Source: a virus
IMG/VR virus record: IMGVR_UViG_3300047388_000130
Location: 1-41,264 of that record
DNA: 41,264 nucleotides
Reading direction: 5' to 3' (one strand)
Shown: one piece after another, positions 1 to 8,787 of the stretch
Layout of the letters: the number at the start of each line of letters is the position of its first letter
Position numbering within the stretch: position 1 is the stretch's first letter
Translations under genes and position numbers: made by a program
The notes under the pieces: generated by a model
The model's input: only the letters and a program-made list of their open reading frames with translations
The model's database searches: none
What the model was told of the DNA's origin: nothing

Positions 1-133
1 CGGGCGCGGCCCTTCAAGACATCAGGCAGACTGCTGGCGATGTCCCGATTGATATGGCTAAACCCGGTGACGTGGCCCTTCAGATATACGAGCAGTCGCA
101 GCGTGGCGCCACGCTTCCATCTGCCGTCAGAAA
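1..133. repeat. Terminal direct repeat, left copy
   Basis: Bases 1-133 match 41132-41264 at 128 of 133 positions. The five differences lie at 113, 115, 120, 122 and 123. The repeat lies inside one open reading frame that continues in phase across the junction, so it is most simply an assembly overlap of a circular or circularly permuted genome. The clustered differences suggest a mixed population or end-of-contig errors. Confidence 0.9.
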
Positions 134-470
134 GCTAATCGTCAGGGCTGTTGCCAAGGATGGACCTCCAATCACATACGCCGAGGCGAAGGACTTTCAA
201 TCGAATATTTCCAGCCTTTCTGCAAGTGATCGAATGGCGCTGAATCCTAAAATGGCGCGGCTTGTTGGTCAGCTCAACGGTGCGCTTAAGGACAGCTTGG
301 AAAGTGCAGCCGATACGCAGGGGAAGGGCGAACAATTCGCGCAAGCGATGAAGGAATATCACAACGCCATGACTTTGCAGGAATGGACCGACACGATCAA
401 GAAAAATGCATGGAAGGCCGCACTTACAGGCGTTGCGGGATATGAGTTGAAGAGATTGCTGGGGCTTTAG
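1..470 (+). CDS. Ejection-type protein, 3' part of gene that wraps round from 40459
   Basis: The frame is open from base 3 and ends at TAG 468-470. Joined to 40459-41131 it makes one 1143-base gene of 380 codons plus stop. The C-terminal part here is helical and has no motif I recognise; it ends in a short hydrophobic stretch (WKAALTGVAGYELKRLLGL). An ATG at 54 could be taken as the start if the ends were not joined, but residues upstream of it match the right-end copy, so it is internal. Place in the genome (after gp7-like and gp20-like genes) suggests a P22 gp16-like protein ejected with the DNA. That role is inferred from position, not from a motif. Confidence 0.75.
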   Translation, partial: GAALQDIRQTAGDVPIDMAKPGDVALQIYEQSQRGATLPSAVRKLIVRAVAKDGPPITYAEAKDFQSNISSLSASDRMALNPKMARLVGQLNGALKDSLESAADTQGKGEQFAQAMKEYHNAMTLQEWTDTIKKNAWKAALTGVAGYELKRLLGL

Positions 471-577
471 CGGCTTTTGCCAAACCACTTTTTCTCATAC
501 CAATCCCGATGTTCTTTCGTTCGGAAGTGATCGAGTAGCGCAAGAGTTATAGCAAGCGCAATAAGCCAAAACCACAT
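467..577 (-). CDS. Small single-pass membrane protein, antisense (possible)
   Basis: A 36-residue frame reads leftward, with ATG at 577-575 and TAA at 469-467. It begins MWFWLIALAITLALL, a clear membrane segment, followed by a basic and aromatic tail (DHFRTKEHRDWYEKKWFGKS). That pattern is typical of tiny phage membrane proteins. Its stop overlaps the stop of the convergent ejection gene. An in-frame TGA lies just upstream of the ATG, so no longer version exists. No Shine-Dalgarno sequence is visible, and every other gene nearby is rightward, so expression is uncertain. Confidence 0.4.
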   Translation of the reverse strand: MWFWLIALAITLALLDHFRTKEHRDWYEKKWFGKSR

Positions 578-633
578 GCTTGGAATGGTAGCGATTCAGT
601 TCGTAAATAACTAGCAAAACAAAAGCGAAAACC

Positions 634-1818
634 ATGAAAAGAATACTCCTTTTTATTGCGCTGTTGTGTGCCCTGAGCGGAGCTGCATCCGCGCAGGTAT
701 CTCTTGCACCTTTCGTCAAGGGTCAATGGTTCGATAATTCCGGCCATCCGCTATCTGGCGGCAGGATCTATACGTATATCGCCGGAACCACGACCGCGCT
801 GGCAACTTACCGAGATTCCCAAGGGCTAATTCCCAATACCAACCCAGTGATTTTAGATAGCGCCGGCCGTGCGGATATTTGGCTTACAGGCGTTGCTTAC
901 AAGTTGGTCCTCACCAATTCCTCGGGTGTTCAGATCTGGAGCGAGGACAACATTCCCGGGAGCACGAATTCACTTCTGGGCTTGAACAATATCTGGACTG
1001 GTCAAAATACCTGGAATAGTACGGCGACATTCAATTCCAGTGTGACTTTCAATTCTGGATTTACCTCAAGCGGGCCAAACAATATGAGCGGCGGGGGAAT
1101 TCTGAACGGCACTTGGACCGGGACTCCAACATTTGCCGGCACTCCGAATTTTACCAATGGTTTTGTATCAACGACCGGTTCATTCAGCGGGCCAATCACT
1201 TCCACGGTAGCGACCGGAACCTCGCCATTCAATATTTCAAGCACCACCCAGGTTCCGAATCTAAACGCTTCGCTATTGCAGGGTTGCACTTGGGCGAGCC
1301 CTTGTCCGATTGGTGGAACAGTCCCCAATACGGCTATTTTCACCAGCCTAAAGGCTACAAACTTCACGCTCGGCGTGGGCATTCCTCTTACCGGCGTCCA
1401 AGGCTCAGACGTAAACATAATGACTTCGGGCACTGTGACCGGCACAGCGGGAACGGGAGTCTGCCTGGATGCGAACCTTGGATTAACGACGACCGGTTGC
1501 GGTATCGGAGCGTCGAAGATCCAAGCGGTGACCTATTGCGCTTCCGGTTGTGTTGTTACCGGAACACCATGCACTACGACCGGCTCATCATTTGACACCT
1601 GTGACAACAATATTTTATGGCCGGCATCCTTTGCCGATGCAAATTATTCAGCGACTTGCAATGGCGTGGGCCCGGTGGACGGCTCCAATCCAACCACTGG
1701 CCGCGTGAACCTCCAAGTCGTTTCTCAAAATACGCTCTCTGTCAACGTCCGCACGGTAACACTTGGCAGTTCATCGGTTAAGTGGACGCAGATTAACTGC
1801 ACCGGAGTCCATCCGTGA
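634..1818 (+). CDS. Tailspike/fibre-like protein with signal peptide
   Basis: 394 residues. Residues 1-20 form a Sec signal peptide (MKRILLFIALLCALSGAASA, then Q). Residues about 24-105 look like the N-terminal domain common on phage tailspikes: a new-object opening (PFVKGQWFDNSGHPLSGGRI), YTYIAGTTT, NPVILDSAGRADIWL and a final VQIWSEDNIPG. The middle is a low-complexity Asn/Thr/Ser/Gly beta-rich region. The last 100 residues carry several Cys pairs. It is the first of five coupled genes; its stop overlaps the GTG of the next (GTGA). The ribosome site is weak. A virion or cell-surface attachment role is inferred. A signal peptide on a tailspike-like protein is not normal for phages. Confidence 0.8.
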   Translation: MKRILLFIALLCALSGAASAQVSLAPFVKGQWFDNSGHPLSGGRIYTYIAGTTTALATYRDSQGLIPNTNPVILDSAGRADIWLTGVAYKLVLTNSSGVQIWSEDNIPGSTNSLLGLNNIWTGQNTWNSTATFNSSVTFNSGFTSSGPNNMSGGGILNGTWTGTPTFAGTPNFTNGFVSTTGSFSGPITSTVATGTSPFNISSTTQVPNLNASLLQGCTWASPCPIGGTVPNTAIFTSLKATNFTLGVGIPLTGVQGSDVNIMTSGTVTGTAGTGVCLDANLGLTTTGCGIGASKIQAVTYCASGCVVTGTPCTTTGSSFDTCDNNILWPASFADANYSATCNGVGPVDGSNPTTGRVNLQVVSQNTLSVNVRTVTLGSSSVKWTQINCTGVHP

Positions 1819-4016
1819 AGAAACTTTTCGCTCTTATTCTCTCGCTGGGCTGTTGCTTTCCTGCTTTCGCGCAGAAGAAAACCGCACGCATGTTGTCTGG
1901 TGTCAATGACCAGACCGGAAGCACGTATTCATTTCAATGCTCTGATACTTCGCAGTTGGTTCGTTTTAATAGCGCAGTGGCGGTCACGGCAACAATCCTC
2001 GTGCCGACCACAAATTGTATTGGTCCCGGCGTGGTTTTCAGCGTCGTGAATATCGGCGCTGGCACAGTCACAATTTCGGCAACGGGCGTGACATTCAACA
2101 GTCAGCCAAACCTGCAATTAGCTACAGGGCAAGGTGCCGACCTCTATAACAATGGCGCGAGTGATTATGGCGTTCAATCTGGCAGCGGGATAGGCGGAGG
2201 CGGCGGAGCTGCCTCGGCTCTTTCATCGATCACCGCAGCCGCGGGACTTAACTCAATAAACAACGCTGATAATGCTCAAGCGTGGAACTGGGCACTGACG
2301 ACAGCAGCGAAAACAGCTTTCAAGATCACTGAGAATTCTGCCGCTCTGAACGGTGCTGGATCACAATTCCTTTTCCAGATTGGCACGCTCGCCGGCTCGA
2401 CAGCGGTTCCCCTAAATATTTTCAATTCGCTTACCGGCTCACAGGTCCTGCCGGCATTGAGCCTGACGCCAACCTGGAACACTTCAGGCGTTGCCACTGG
2501 TTTGCTATTCAATGTCACAAATAGTGGTTCTGGCGCCGGTTCGAAGCTCGCAGACTTCCAAGTGGGCGGTACCTCGCAGTGGAAAGTGGATAAGACCGGC
2601 CAGACGACTCAACTTGGAGCCCTGATCGTTCCAAGTATCACCTTGAATGGAAGCAATTCCCTAACTTCGGTCAGCGGAAATAGCGGCAAAGTAGCCCAAT
2701 CGAGCGGCGTGCTCGTGAATGGAAACTGTCTCAAGGCTGATGCCAATGGGAACATCGTCGATAATGGCGCGACTTGCGGAACTGGGGTCGGCTCCACTGC
2801 GCTCTCGGCGCTCCTATCCGCTGCGGGTGCGAATTCAATCAATAACGGAGACAATGCTCAAACCTGGAACTGGCAGCTCACCACGGCGGCGAAAACCGCT
2901 TTCACTTTTACAGAGAATGTGGCTGCCATCAACGGCGCTGGCTCGCAATTTCTCGGGAAGTTTGCAACCTTACTTGGCTCAACCGCCGTTCCGCTTACCG
3001 TTTTCAACTCTCTGAATGGTTCACAGGTTCTTCCAGCAATGAGTATCACGCCAACCTGGAACACCTCGGGCGTGGCGACTGCCTTCCTGTTGAATGTCAC
3101 GAATACAGGCTCTGGAGCAGCTTCGAAGCTCGCAGATTTCCAACTCGGCGGAACGAGCCAATGGAAGGTAGACAAAACAGGATTGGTAACACAGCTCGGC
3201 GGCTTGGTCGTTCCGAGCATCACGCTCAATGGTGGGAATGCCGTTACTTCCCTAAGCGGGAATTCCGGCCGCGTGGCGCAATCGAGCGGCGCGTTGACCG
3301 CGGCTCATTATGCCGGATTCGATGCGAATGGAAACATCATTGACAACGGGACTGGGACCGGTGCGGGAGTCACGGACCCTGGCGGCAACGGAATCATGGT
3401 GCGCACGGGGCTGAATACCTCTGTAAATCGCACTTTGCAGCCAACCAGCGGAAGCGCATTGACCTGGACCAACGGTGACGGCGTGGCAGGGAATCCGACA
3501 CCCGCAATCGTTTTTCCTTCGAAGGTGATGATTACTGGGGCTCTCTGCAACAACGCAACAGCGGCTCCGGCATGGAATCTTCCGACTTCTTCGGCGCCAG
3601 CCTCAAATTGCAATACTGGCTCAAACGTTCAAGAGGGAACTCTTGATTTTGCGGATAGTCAATCCGCGCAATATGGCTACCTCTTGCCTTCTGATTGGAC
3701 CGGCGCAATCGACGCCAAGGTATTGTTCTTCGATTCCAGCACTTCCGGCACGGTGATCTGGAACATTCAGACTTCCTGCCAATCCGTAACGGGAGCAGCG
3801 AACGACGATAACGCATTCAATGCTGCCGATGCTTTCGGAACAATCACGCTCGCAGCTCCGGCAAATGCACAATGGGTAGCGACGAAGACAGGCGTAAACA
3901 TCACGGGTTGCTCAGCAGGAAATTCCATCAAATTCAAAATTAGCAGGGGAGTGGATTCAGCGGCTGGCGCGGCGCGCCTAAAAGCAGTTGAGTTGACGAT
4001 ACGGAGGACTTTGTGA
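1815..4016 (+). CDS. Large exported fibre-like protein with tandem repeat
   Basis: 733 residues from a GTG that overlaps the previous stop. It opens with a signal peptide (MKKLFALILSLGCCFPAFAQ). Residues about 135-520 hold two copies of a 194-residue unit. Each copy begins AL(S/T) and contains NSINN.DNAQ.WNW.LTTAAKTAF, LPA(L/M)S(L/I)TPTWNTSGVAT and GGTSQWKVDKTG, and ends near DANGNI(V/I)DNG. These units resemble long phage side-tail-fibre shafts. The C-terminal third has Cys pairs (NCNTG, SCQSV, GCSAG) and ends as a beta-rich domain. Probably an oligomeric fibre; function inferred from composition and neighbours. Confidence 0.75.
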   Translation: MKKLFALILSLGCCFPAFAQKKTARMLSGVNDQTGSTYSFQCSDTSQLVRFNSAVAVTATILVPTTNCIGPGVVFSVVNIGAGTVTISATGVTFNSQPNLQLATGQGADLYNNGASDYGVQSGSGIGGGGGAASALSSITAAAGLNSINNADNAQAWNWALTTAAKTAFKITENSAALNGAGSQFLFQIGTLAGSTAVPLNIFNSLTGSQVLPALSLTPTWNTSGVATGLLFNVTNSGSGAGSKLADFQVGGTSQWKVDKTGQTTQLGALIVPSITLNGSNSLTSVSGNSGKVAQSSGVLVNGNCLKADANGNIVDNGATCGTGVGSTALSALLSAAGANSINNGDNAQTWNWQLTTAAKTAFTFTENVAAINGAGSQFLGKFATLLGSTAVPLTVFNSLNGSQVLPAMSITPTWNTSGVATAFLLNVTNTGSGAASKLADFQLGGTSQWKVDKTGLVTQLGGLVVPSITLNGGNAVTSLSGNSGRVAQSSGALTAAHYAGFDANGNIIDNGTGTGAGVTDPGGNGIMVRTGLNTSVNRTLQPTSGSALTWTNGDGVAGNPTPAIVFPSKVMITGALCNNATAAPAWNLPTSSAPASNCNTGSNVQEGTLDFADSQSAQYGYLLPSDWTGAIDAKVLFFDSSTSGTVIWNIQTSCQSVTGAANDDNAFNAADAFGTITLAAPANAQWVATKTGVNITGCSAGNSIKFKISRGVDSAAGAARLKAVELTIRRTL
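2217..3380 (+). repeat. Tandem duplication inside fibre gene (2 x 582 bp)
   Basis: Unit 1 starts at 2217 and unit 2 at 2799, a period of 582 bases or 194 codons. The protein copies are highly similar across their length, while the DNA has drifted at many third positions. The duplication is therefore old and kept by selection on the protein, rather than an assembly artefact. Confidence 0.8.
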
Positions 4017-5935
4017 AGCGACGGTTAGCAGCATGTTTATTGGTGGCATTCTTCTTTTTTCTGGCGATCGCAAAGGTATTCGGAGTCGGCAACGCGGTAT
4101 ATATCGCTCAAGCCGCGGCAGGCGCGAATGACGGCACCAGTTGCGCCAACGCCAAGATCGCGACCTATTTCAATACCATTGGAAATTGGTCAGCAACACC
4201 AAGCGGGATTCAGATTGGCCCGGACACAATCGTGCATCTGTGTGGGGTGATTTCGACTACGCTGACCGCGCAGGGTAATGGCAGCTCTGGACATCCGGTA
4301 ATTATCCTCTTTGAAACCGGCGCAAAGCTCTCGCAGGCGGTCTGTCCAGCTACTGGTTGCCTGAACCTCGATAGCCACACAGATTTTACGGTTGATGGTG
4401 GCGGTGCGGTGGATGCGTTCGGACATCTGCAAACTACGAATGGAATCATCGAATCAACAGCAAACGGTTCTTCTTTGGCGAACCAGGTGGCCGCTTCACG
4501 CTGCGCGGAAGCAGACAGCAGCACTCGCGTCACTTTTCAAAATATTTTAGTTCAGAACTGCTACGTCCATGTAGTTTCGCCACTAGATACGGCTCCCAGC
4601 GCTCCTGATCCTACGGCCATCCATGCTGCGGGAGCGATCACGTTCAAAGTGCTCCACTCGATTATCCATGATGCCAACTGGGCAGTATATACAGGCAATG
4701 GCGTCGGCCCAGTCGAAGTGGGCTGGACCGAGATGTACAACATCGATCACGGTTTGGCTGTGGGAGTAGTTACCGAAAGTTTTGTCGGAGTGACATTTCA
4801 CGATAACCGTGTCCATGATCCTGTTAATTGGGATACTACCCTTACCGCGTGCGGTGGAAATCCCTGCTATCACCATGATGGTGTTCATCTCTTCAAAACC
4901 AGTACAGGCCACATCAATTCGATCGCGATTTACAACAATGTGTTCGACGGTGATTGGGGCCAGTTCACAACGGCGCAAGTCTACAATGAGCTAAGCGACG
5001 GTGATGAAACCCTCTACAATAACGTATTCATCGGCACAGGAGGTTCCGGCAACCGCAACCTCACCAATGGATTGCTTTCATGCACGGTCGGGAGTTCCGG
5101 CACCTGCAAAGTTTATAACAATACGTTCCTCGCATCGTCGGCGCAGGGTGCTGCGAATATTACCATCGAGGGCGTCAATGCCGATTATCGCAACAATCTT
5201 GTTAGTGGTGGTGCGGCTCTTTGGGCATACAAAACCGGGCTCACCTTCGTAGCTAATGGGTTCGACTACAATCAGTTTGTCAACGGAAGCGGACTTTCAT
5301 ATTACAACCCTGATTTGGGATTCCGAACCTACGCCCAAATCAATACTCTCTTCGGTGGCGCAAACTCGCATTCGACGACCTCGGCCACTCTTGGCGTAAC
5401 CGCAACTGGTGTCCCGCTAACTGGCGCTCCGCTTATTGGCGCGGGAACGAATTTGAGCAGTTTCTCGATAACCACTCTTAATAGCGATACCAGCGCGGGA
5501 GCTAGCCGCACGCCGCAAGCACGCTCAGGATTCAGCGCGTGGGATATTGGAGCCTATAATTCTTCGCTGACGCCCACTAATCCCCCCGCCCCGGCTCCTG
5601 TAGTTGTGGCGCAAGTGCAAGCAGTTCCTCTACCGAGCACCACGGTCCCACAACCGACCATTTCAAGCGTGTCACCTACAAAAACGTATGTCACGAAAAA
5701 CGGCTGTTCGCAGGATGGCGCGAAATGGCTAAACCCTTGTCAGTTCCGAGTGTTCTGCACAGGCTGTTCCGCTTCGACCGTTCTAATGCTTGATGGAGTT
5801 GTTGTCTCACAGAGTTTTGTGGGAAGCGAGATGGACGCGTCGGTGCCGTTGAGCGCGCTTCCGATTCCCAGTGTCATCACCACACATTCATTCAGCGCAA
5901 CAAATCCAGCAACGCCAATTCCAATTTTGCAATGA
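4013..5935 (+). CDS. Exported beta-helix protein (tailspike/depolymerase-like)
   Basis: 640 residues from a GTG overlapping the preceding stop. The N terminus is a signal peptide or anchor (RRLAACLLVAFFFFLAIAKVFG). Residues about 60-420 show repeated short beta-strand turns with Asn ladders (VYNNVF, LYNNVFIG, VYNNTFLAS, DYRNNLVSG), as in right-handed parallel beta-helix proteins such as tailspikes and polysaccharide lyases. After a Pro/Ala/Val linker (about 525-545) comes an Ig-like C-terminal domain with Cys residues. It may cut or bind surface polysaccharide. I cannot assign catalytic residues. Confidence 0.7.
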   Translation: MKRRLAACLLVAFFFFLAIAKVFGVGNAVYIAQAAAGANDGTSCANAKIATYFNTIGNWSATPSGIQIGPDTIVHLCGVISTTLTAQGNGSSGHPVIILFETGAKLSQAVCPATGCLNLDSHTDFTVDGGGAVDAFGHLQTTNGIIESTANGSSLANQVAASRCAEADSSTRVTFQNILVQNCYVHVVSPLDTAPSAPDPTAIHAAGAITFKVLHSIIHDANWAVYTGNGVGPVEVGWTEMYNIDHGLAVGVVTESFVGVTFHDNRVHDPVNWDTTLTACGGNPCYHHDGVHLFKTSTGHINSIAIYNNVFDGDWGQFTTAQVYNELSDGDETLYNNVFIGTGGSGNRNLTNGLLSCTVGSSGTCKVYNNTFLASSAQGAANITIEGVNADYRNNLVSGGAALWAYKTGLTFVANGFDYNQFVNGSGLSYYNPDLGFRTYAQINTLFGGANSHSTTSATLGVTATGVPLTGAPLIGAGTNLSSFSITTLNSDTSAGASRTPQARSGFSAWDIGAYNSSLTPTNPPAPAPVVVAQVQAVPLPSTTVPQPTISSVSPTKTYVTKNGCSQDGAKWLNPCQFRVFCTGCSASTVLMLDGVVVSQSFVGSEMDASVPLSALPIPSVITTHSFSATNPATPIPILQ

Positions 5936-5942
5936 GGACAAG

Positions 5943-6383
5943 ATGAAACGCTTATTCGCATTTCTTTTCGCTGTCACTGCTACGTTCGCTCAGCCGGTCT
6001 ACAACGCTTCCAATCCGATCAATTGCGCACCAGGGCAAGTTGTCACAGTATGGGCTGCCGAGACGCCGACGCCGGGAAACGGAACCACGGCCGCATCGCA
6101 GCAGGTTTCTCTTGTCCCTACCAGTTTAAGGGCTGGCAGTCCATTCAGCGTTGATGGGAAATTTAGCGGCGCGCCGGGAGCTTTCGAAGTAGATGTCCAG
6201 GTAGCCTCGCAAGATTCGGACACCAATTACCAAACTTGCTCAGGTTGCAATGTCACGACCGTCGATGCAACCAATAACACTTTCCATCTCGATGCAGTTC
6301 TCGTGAATGCGAAATACGCGCGGCTGCTGATGCGCTCGCGGACCAACTCAGTTTCAATCACAGCAACGATTACGGGTGGATGA
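5943..6383 (+). CDS. Small exported beta-rich protein
   Basis: 146 residues. The ATG at 5943 follows GAGGA and directly precedes a signal peptide (MKRLFAFLFAVTATFA, then QP). An upstream in-frame start would put the signal peptide inside the protein, so it is rejected. The mature part is Thr/Ser/Val-rich and carries one CSGC pair near residues 100-103. No family is recognised. Its stop overlaps the next ATG, and it sits between two beta-helix fibre genes, so a fibre accessory or assembly role is possible. Confidence 0.65.
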   Translation: MKRLFAFLFAVTATFAQPVYNASNPINCAPGQVVTVWAAETPTPGNGTTAASQQVSLVPTSLRAGSPFSVDGKFSGAPGAFEVDVQVASQDSDTNYQTCSGCNVTTVDATNNTFHLDAVLVNAKYARLLMRSRTNSVSITATITGG

Positions 6384-8032
6384 TGAAAAAGGCTCTCACA
6401 TTTTTGCTATTCATTCTATTCGCAGCGGCTTGTGGATTTGCCCAGAATCCTCCTGGTGGTTATGGAGCATCGTCTAGCGGTGGAAGCGCTGGTGGGGGTG
6501 GTATTACTTCATCCATATTCAACATAGCTTCTAATTGTGCGGGCTTAACAAATTGCCTGCAATGGGTTGACAACGATTCGACTGATAACTGCGGATCAGC
6601 GACGACAGCATGGCTGGCGCAGGTGAACTCTTATGCTGGGCCCGGTGAATCGCATGTATATATCGAAGGGTCTGGCTCAGGGAAAGCATACAAACTAGCG
6701 AGTTGTAATCTGGCATTCACCGGCCCTGCAGGAACTGGAGGAACGGCAGGAAGTGTTAGCGTTGTTTCAAATGCGACCATAGATTGCGCTCAGAGCAGTG
6801 GGAATTGTATTCAAGGCGGGACAACTGGATGTTCTACAGTTTCTTTCTATGGCACTGGCTGTCACGATTTCACTTGGCGCGGTGGGACGATCACCGGATG
6901 CGTTAACCTGACCACGGCTTGCTTTGAATTTGAACAAGGTATGTTCATTGGAATTCTTGATGATGTAACTTTCAACAATACGGGAGCTGGTAACGCGACG
7001 CTGGGAACCTGTACAAATTATTCCGTTCAGTTCGACACATTCATCGGCGGTATCGAGATGTCTCGAAATAAATATTTCGGCACAGTGCTGGGCCAATGTT
7101 TTTCTAAAAACAACGATGTTACCGGCGGCGCAAATACAATCACATTCACCAATAATACCATCTCGCATACTACCGGAGGAGCGTGCGGCGGTATTCTTCA
7201 CTTCGATGCCAGTACGCATAGCCTATTAGAAAATAATCTGTTGTTTGGATTTGGTGCAATTATCGTATTAAATAACCCAAGCACTGCGGCAGGCGGTTGG
7301 GTTATAGGTGGAAACAATGTTGATACGAGTGGTTGCACGATCTCCACAGGGAAGCCAGCCTCTATTCAGTTTGGCTTTACAGGTGTAAATAATACAATAA
7401 ATAATGTAAGCGTAGTCAATAACAATGGGTATACTAGCCCGCTCATTGCCCAATATCCGGGGTCGAGCGCAACGATGGTTGGTTGGACGATCATGGGCAA
7501 CAATACTCAACATGCCATCGGTTCAAACTATTTGATCGATGGAAACTCCTTGACCTGCGCTTCGAGTGGAACTGAGCAACCTTGCTACTATGGCGGAAAT
7601 ACCGGATACAACATCAACGGTTTCGGTGGGGCCGTTTATCCCGGCTTCGTTCTGCTAAATGGGAACTATGCTCACGCTTTCGTCACTACGCAGGGAGCAA
7701 ATATTGGCGCTACAAATATAAACGGTTCCAGCACATTGGTAACCGGGCTTGTTCAGATTTTCTGCCAGGTAATTGTAACAAGAGCAGCAACTACATCCAG
7801 TACCATGCCGTCTTGTACCGTAGGATGGACGGATTTGTTTACAGGCGTGGCGGAAACGGCAACGATTACGGCTACCAGTGCGGCAAATACTTTGGGAACT
7901 CAATCAACGGGAAGCATTTACGCTTCAATAGGAGCTGCATCGAACGTTACCTATTCAACTTCCGGCTATGCCAGCACTGGAGCGACAACCATGCAATATG
8001 GTGTTTTCGCGGATGTTCAAAAGATATATTGA
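6380..8032 (+). CDS. Exported beta-helix tailspike-like protein, Cys-rich
   Basis: 550 residues. The signal peptide is MMKKALTFLLFILFAAACGFAQ, followed by a Gly/Ser linker (about 24-41). The central region has the repeated strand-turn pattern of pectate-lyase-type beta-helices (ITFTNNTISHTT, LLENNLLFGFG, GWVIGGNNVD, NTINNVSVVNNNGY). There are more than 20 cysteines, far above the level of cytoplasmic phage fibres, which points to folding in an oxidising compartment. The C-terminal 110 residues are Thr/Ser/Ala-rich and likely form the trimer or cap domain. Last gene of the exported fibre cassette. Confidence 0.72.
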   Translation: MMKKALTFLLFILFAAACGFAQNPPGGYGASSSGGSAGGGGITSSIFNIASNCAGLTNCLQWVDNDSTDNCGSATTAWLAQVNSYAGPGESHVYIEGSGSGKAYKLASCNLAFTGPAGTGGTAGSVSVVSNATIDCAQSSGNCIQGGTTGCSTVSFYGTGCHDFTWRGGTITGCVNLTTACFEFEQGMFIGILDDVTFNNTGAGNATLGTCTNYSVQFDTFIGGIEMSRNKYFGTVLGQCFSKNNDVTGGANTITFTNNTISHTTGGACGGILHFDASTHSLLENNLLFGFGAIIVLNNPSTAAGGWVIGGNNVDTSGCTISTGKPASIQFGFTGVNNTINNVSVVNNNGYTSPLIAQYPGSSATMVGWTIMGNNTQHAIGSNYLIDGNSLTCASSGTEQPCYYGGNTGYNINGFGGAVYPGFVLLNGNYAHAFVTTQGANIGATNINGSSTLVTGLVQIFCQVIVTRAATTSSTMPSCTVGWTDLFTGVAETATITATSAANTLGTQSTGSIYASIGAASNVTYSTSGYASTGATTMQYGVFADVQKIY

Positions 8033-8044
8033 GTAAATAATTAA

Positions 8045-8299
8045 ATGAGCGGCGAAAAATCCGAGCAGTTCATCATCGTTCGAAGCTGGCACCTCGTTAT
8101 TTTGGTTCTGGGTCTGATCGTCAGCAGCGTTCTCTCTTATGGGAAGCTGCAAGCCCAAGCCGATGAAAGCCAGAGGCGAATTCAGGATCTGGAGCACAAG
8201 CCGGTAGTGACAGAATTCGAATTCGATATGCGAATGCGCGCGCTTGAACAGCGATTAGAACGCATCGAGCGGAAGATTGACGCCAACCATGACAAATGA
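8045..8299 (+). CDS. Membrane-anchored coiled coil, spanin-like (Rz-type)
   Basis: 84 residues. One membrane segment (about 16-33, HLVILVLGLIVSSVLSYG) is followed by a charged helix with heptads (about 34-80: QADESQRRIQDLEH, MRALEQRLERIERKID). This is the layout of an inner-membrane spanin. It lies directly before the transglycosylase, whose start is inside its last codons. No outer-membrane partner with a lipobox is evident, so a plain membrane coiled-coil protein is the alternative. Confidence 0.55.
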   Translation: MSGEKSEQFIIVRSWHLVILVLGLIVSSVLSYGKLQAQADESQRRIQDLEHKPVVTEFEFDMRMRALEQRLERIERKIDANHDK

Positions 8300-8786
8300 A
8301 GAGATGGTAAGGCTGGCGATCGCCGCAGCCAAAGCGCACAACCTTGATCCGGCACTCATCTGTGCAATTGTGGAGCAGGAGAGCGGCTGGAATCCCTGGG
8401 CCACCCGCTATGAACCGGCGTTCTTCGCGAAATACATTTCGGTCCTTTACACCAACAACAAAATCCATACCGCAACGGAAGCGTATTCACGCTCGTTCTC
8501 CTGGGGGCTCATGCAATTGATGGGCGAAGACGCGCGGGAGCTCGGATTCGCGAACACTTATTTGAGCAGCCTTCTTGATCCGGCTACTGCGCTCGAATGG
8601 GGATGTAGGCAATTCGCCAAGGAACTCGCCAAGGCTAACGGCGATACACACAAGGCGCTGTTTTTCTGGAATGGTGGAGGAAATGCGCTTTACCCAGACC
8701 AAGTGATTGCACGAGTGCCGAAGTACAACGTTGATATACCCTCAAATCACGACACAGTTCAACAAGCAGCTTCAGGAGAGACGTGA
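8289..8786 (+). CDS. Lytic transglycosylase (SLT-like endolysin)
   Basis: 165 residues from ATG 8289. It has the SLT/goose-lysozyme-like signature: CAIVEQESGWNPWA with catalytic-type Glu31, then SWGLMQLMGEDARELGF, then a helix pair ending with FFWNGGG. It would cleave the glycan strands of peptidoglycan for host lysis. There is no signal peptide, so it needs the neighbouring holin for access. A TTG at 8277 in the same frame is possible but adds only four residues. Neighbours (spanin-like before, holin-like after) make a lysis cassette. Confidence 0.85.
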   Translation: MTNEEMVRLAIAAAKAHNLDPALICAIVEQESGWNPWATRYEPAFFAKYISVLYTNNKIHTATEAYSRSFSWGLMQLMGEDARELGFANTYLSSLLDPATALEWGCRQFAKELAKANGDTHKALFFWNGGGNALYPDQVIARVPKYNVDIPSNHDTVQQAASGET

Positions 8787-8787
8787 A

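Noticed and set aside
1-133. Short direct terminal repeat as in T7-type phages
   Set aside because: The repeat lies in the middle of one gene that is continuous across the ends; exact packaging repeats are normally not placed so, and an assembly overlap explains it.
54-470. Separate small gene from ATG 54
   Set aside because: The residues before the ATG match the right-end reading frame, so this is the C-terminal part of the wrapped gene.
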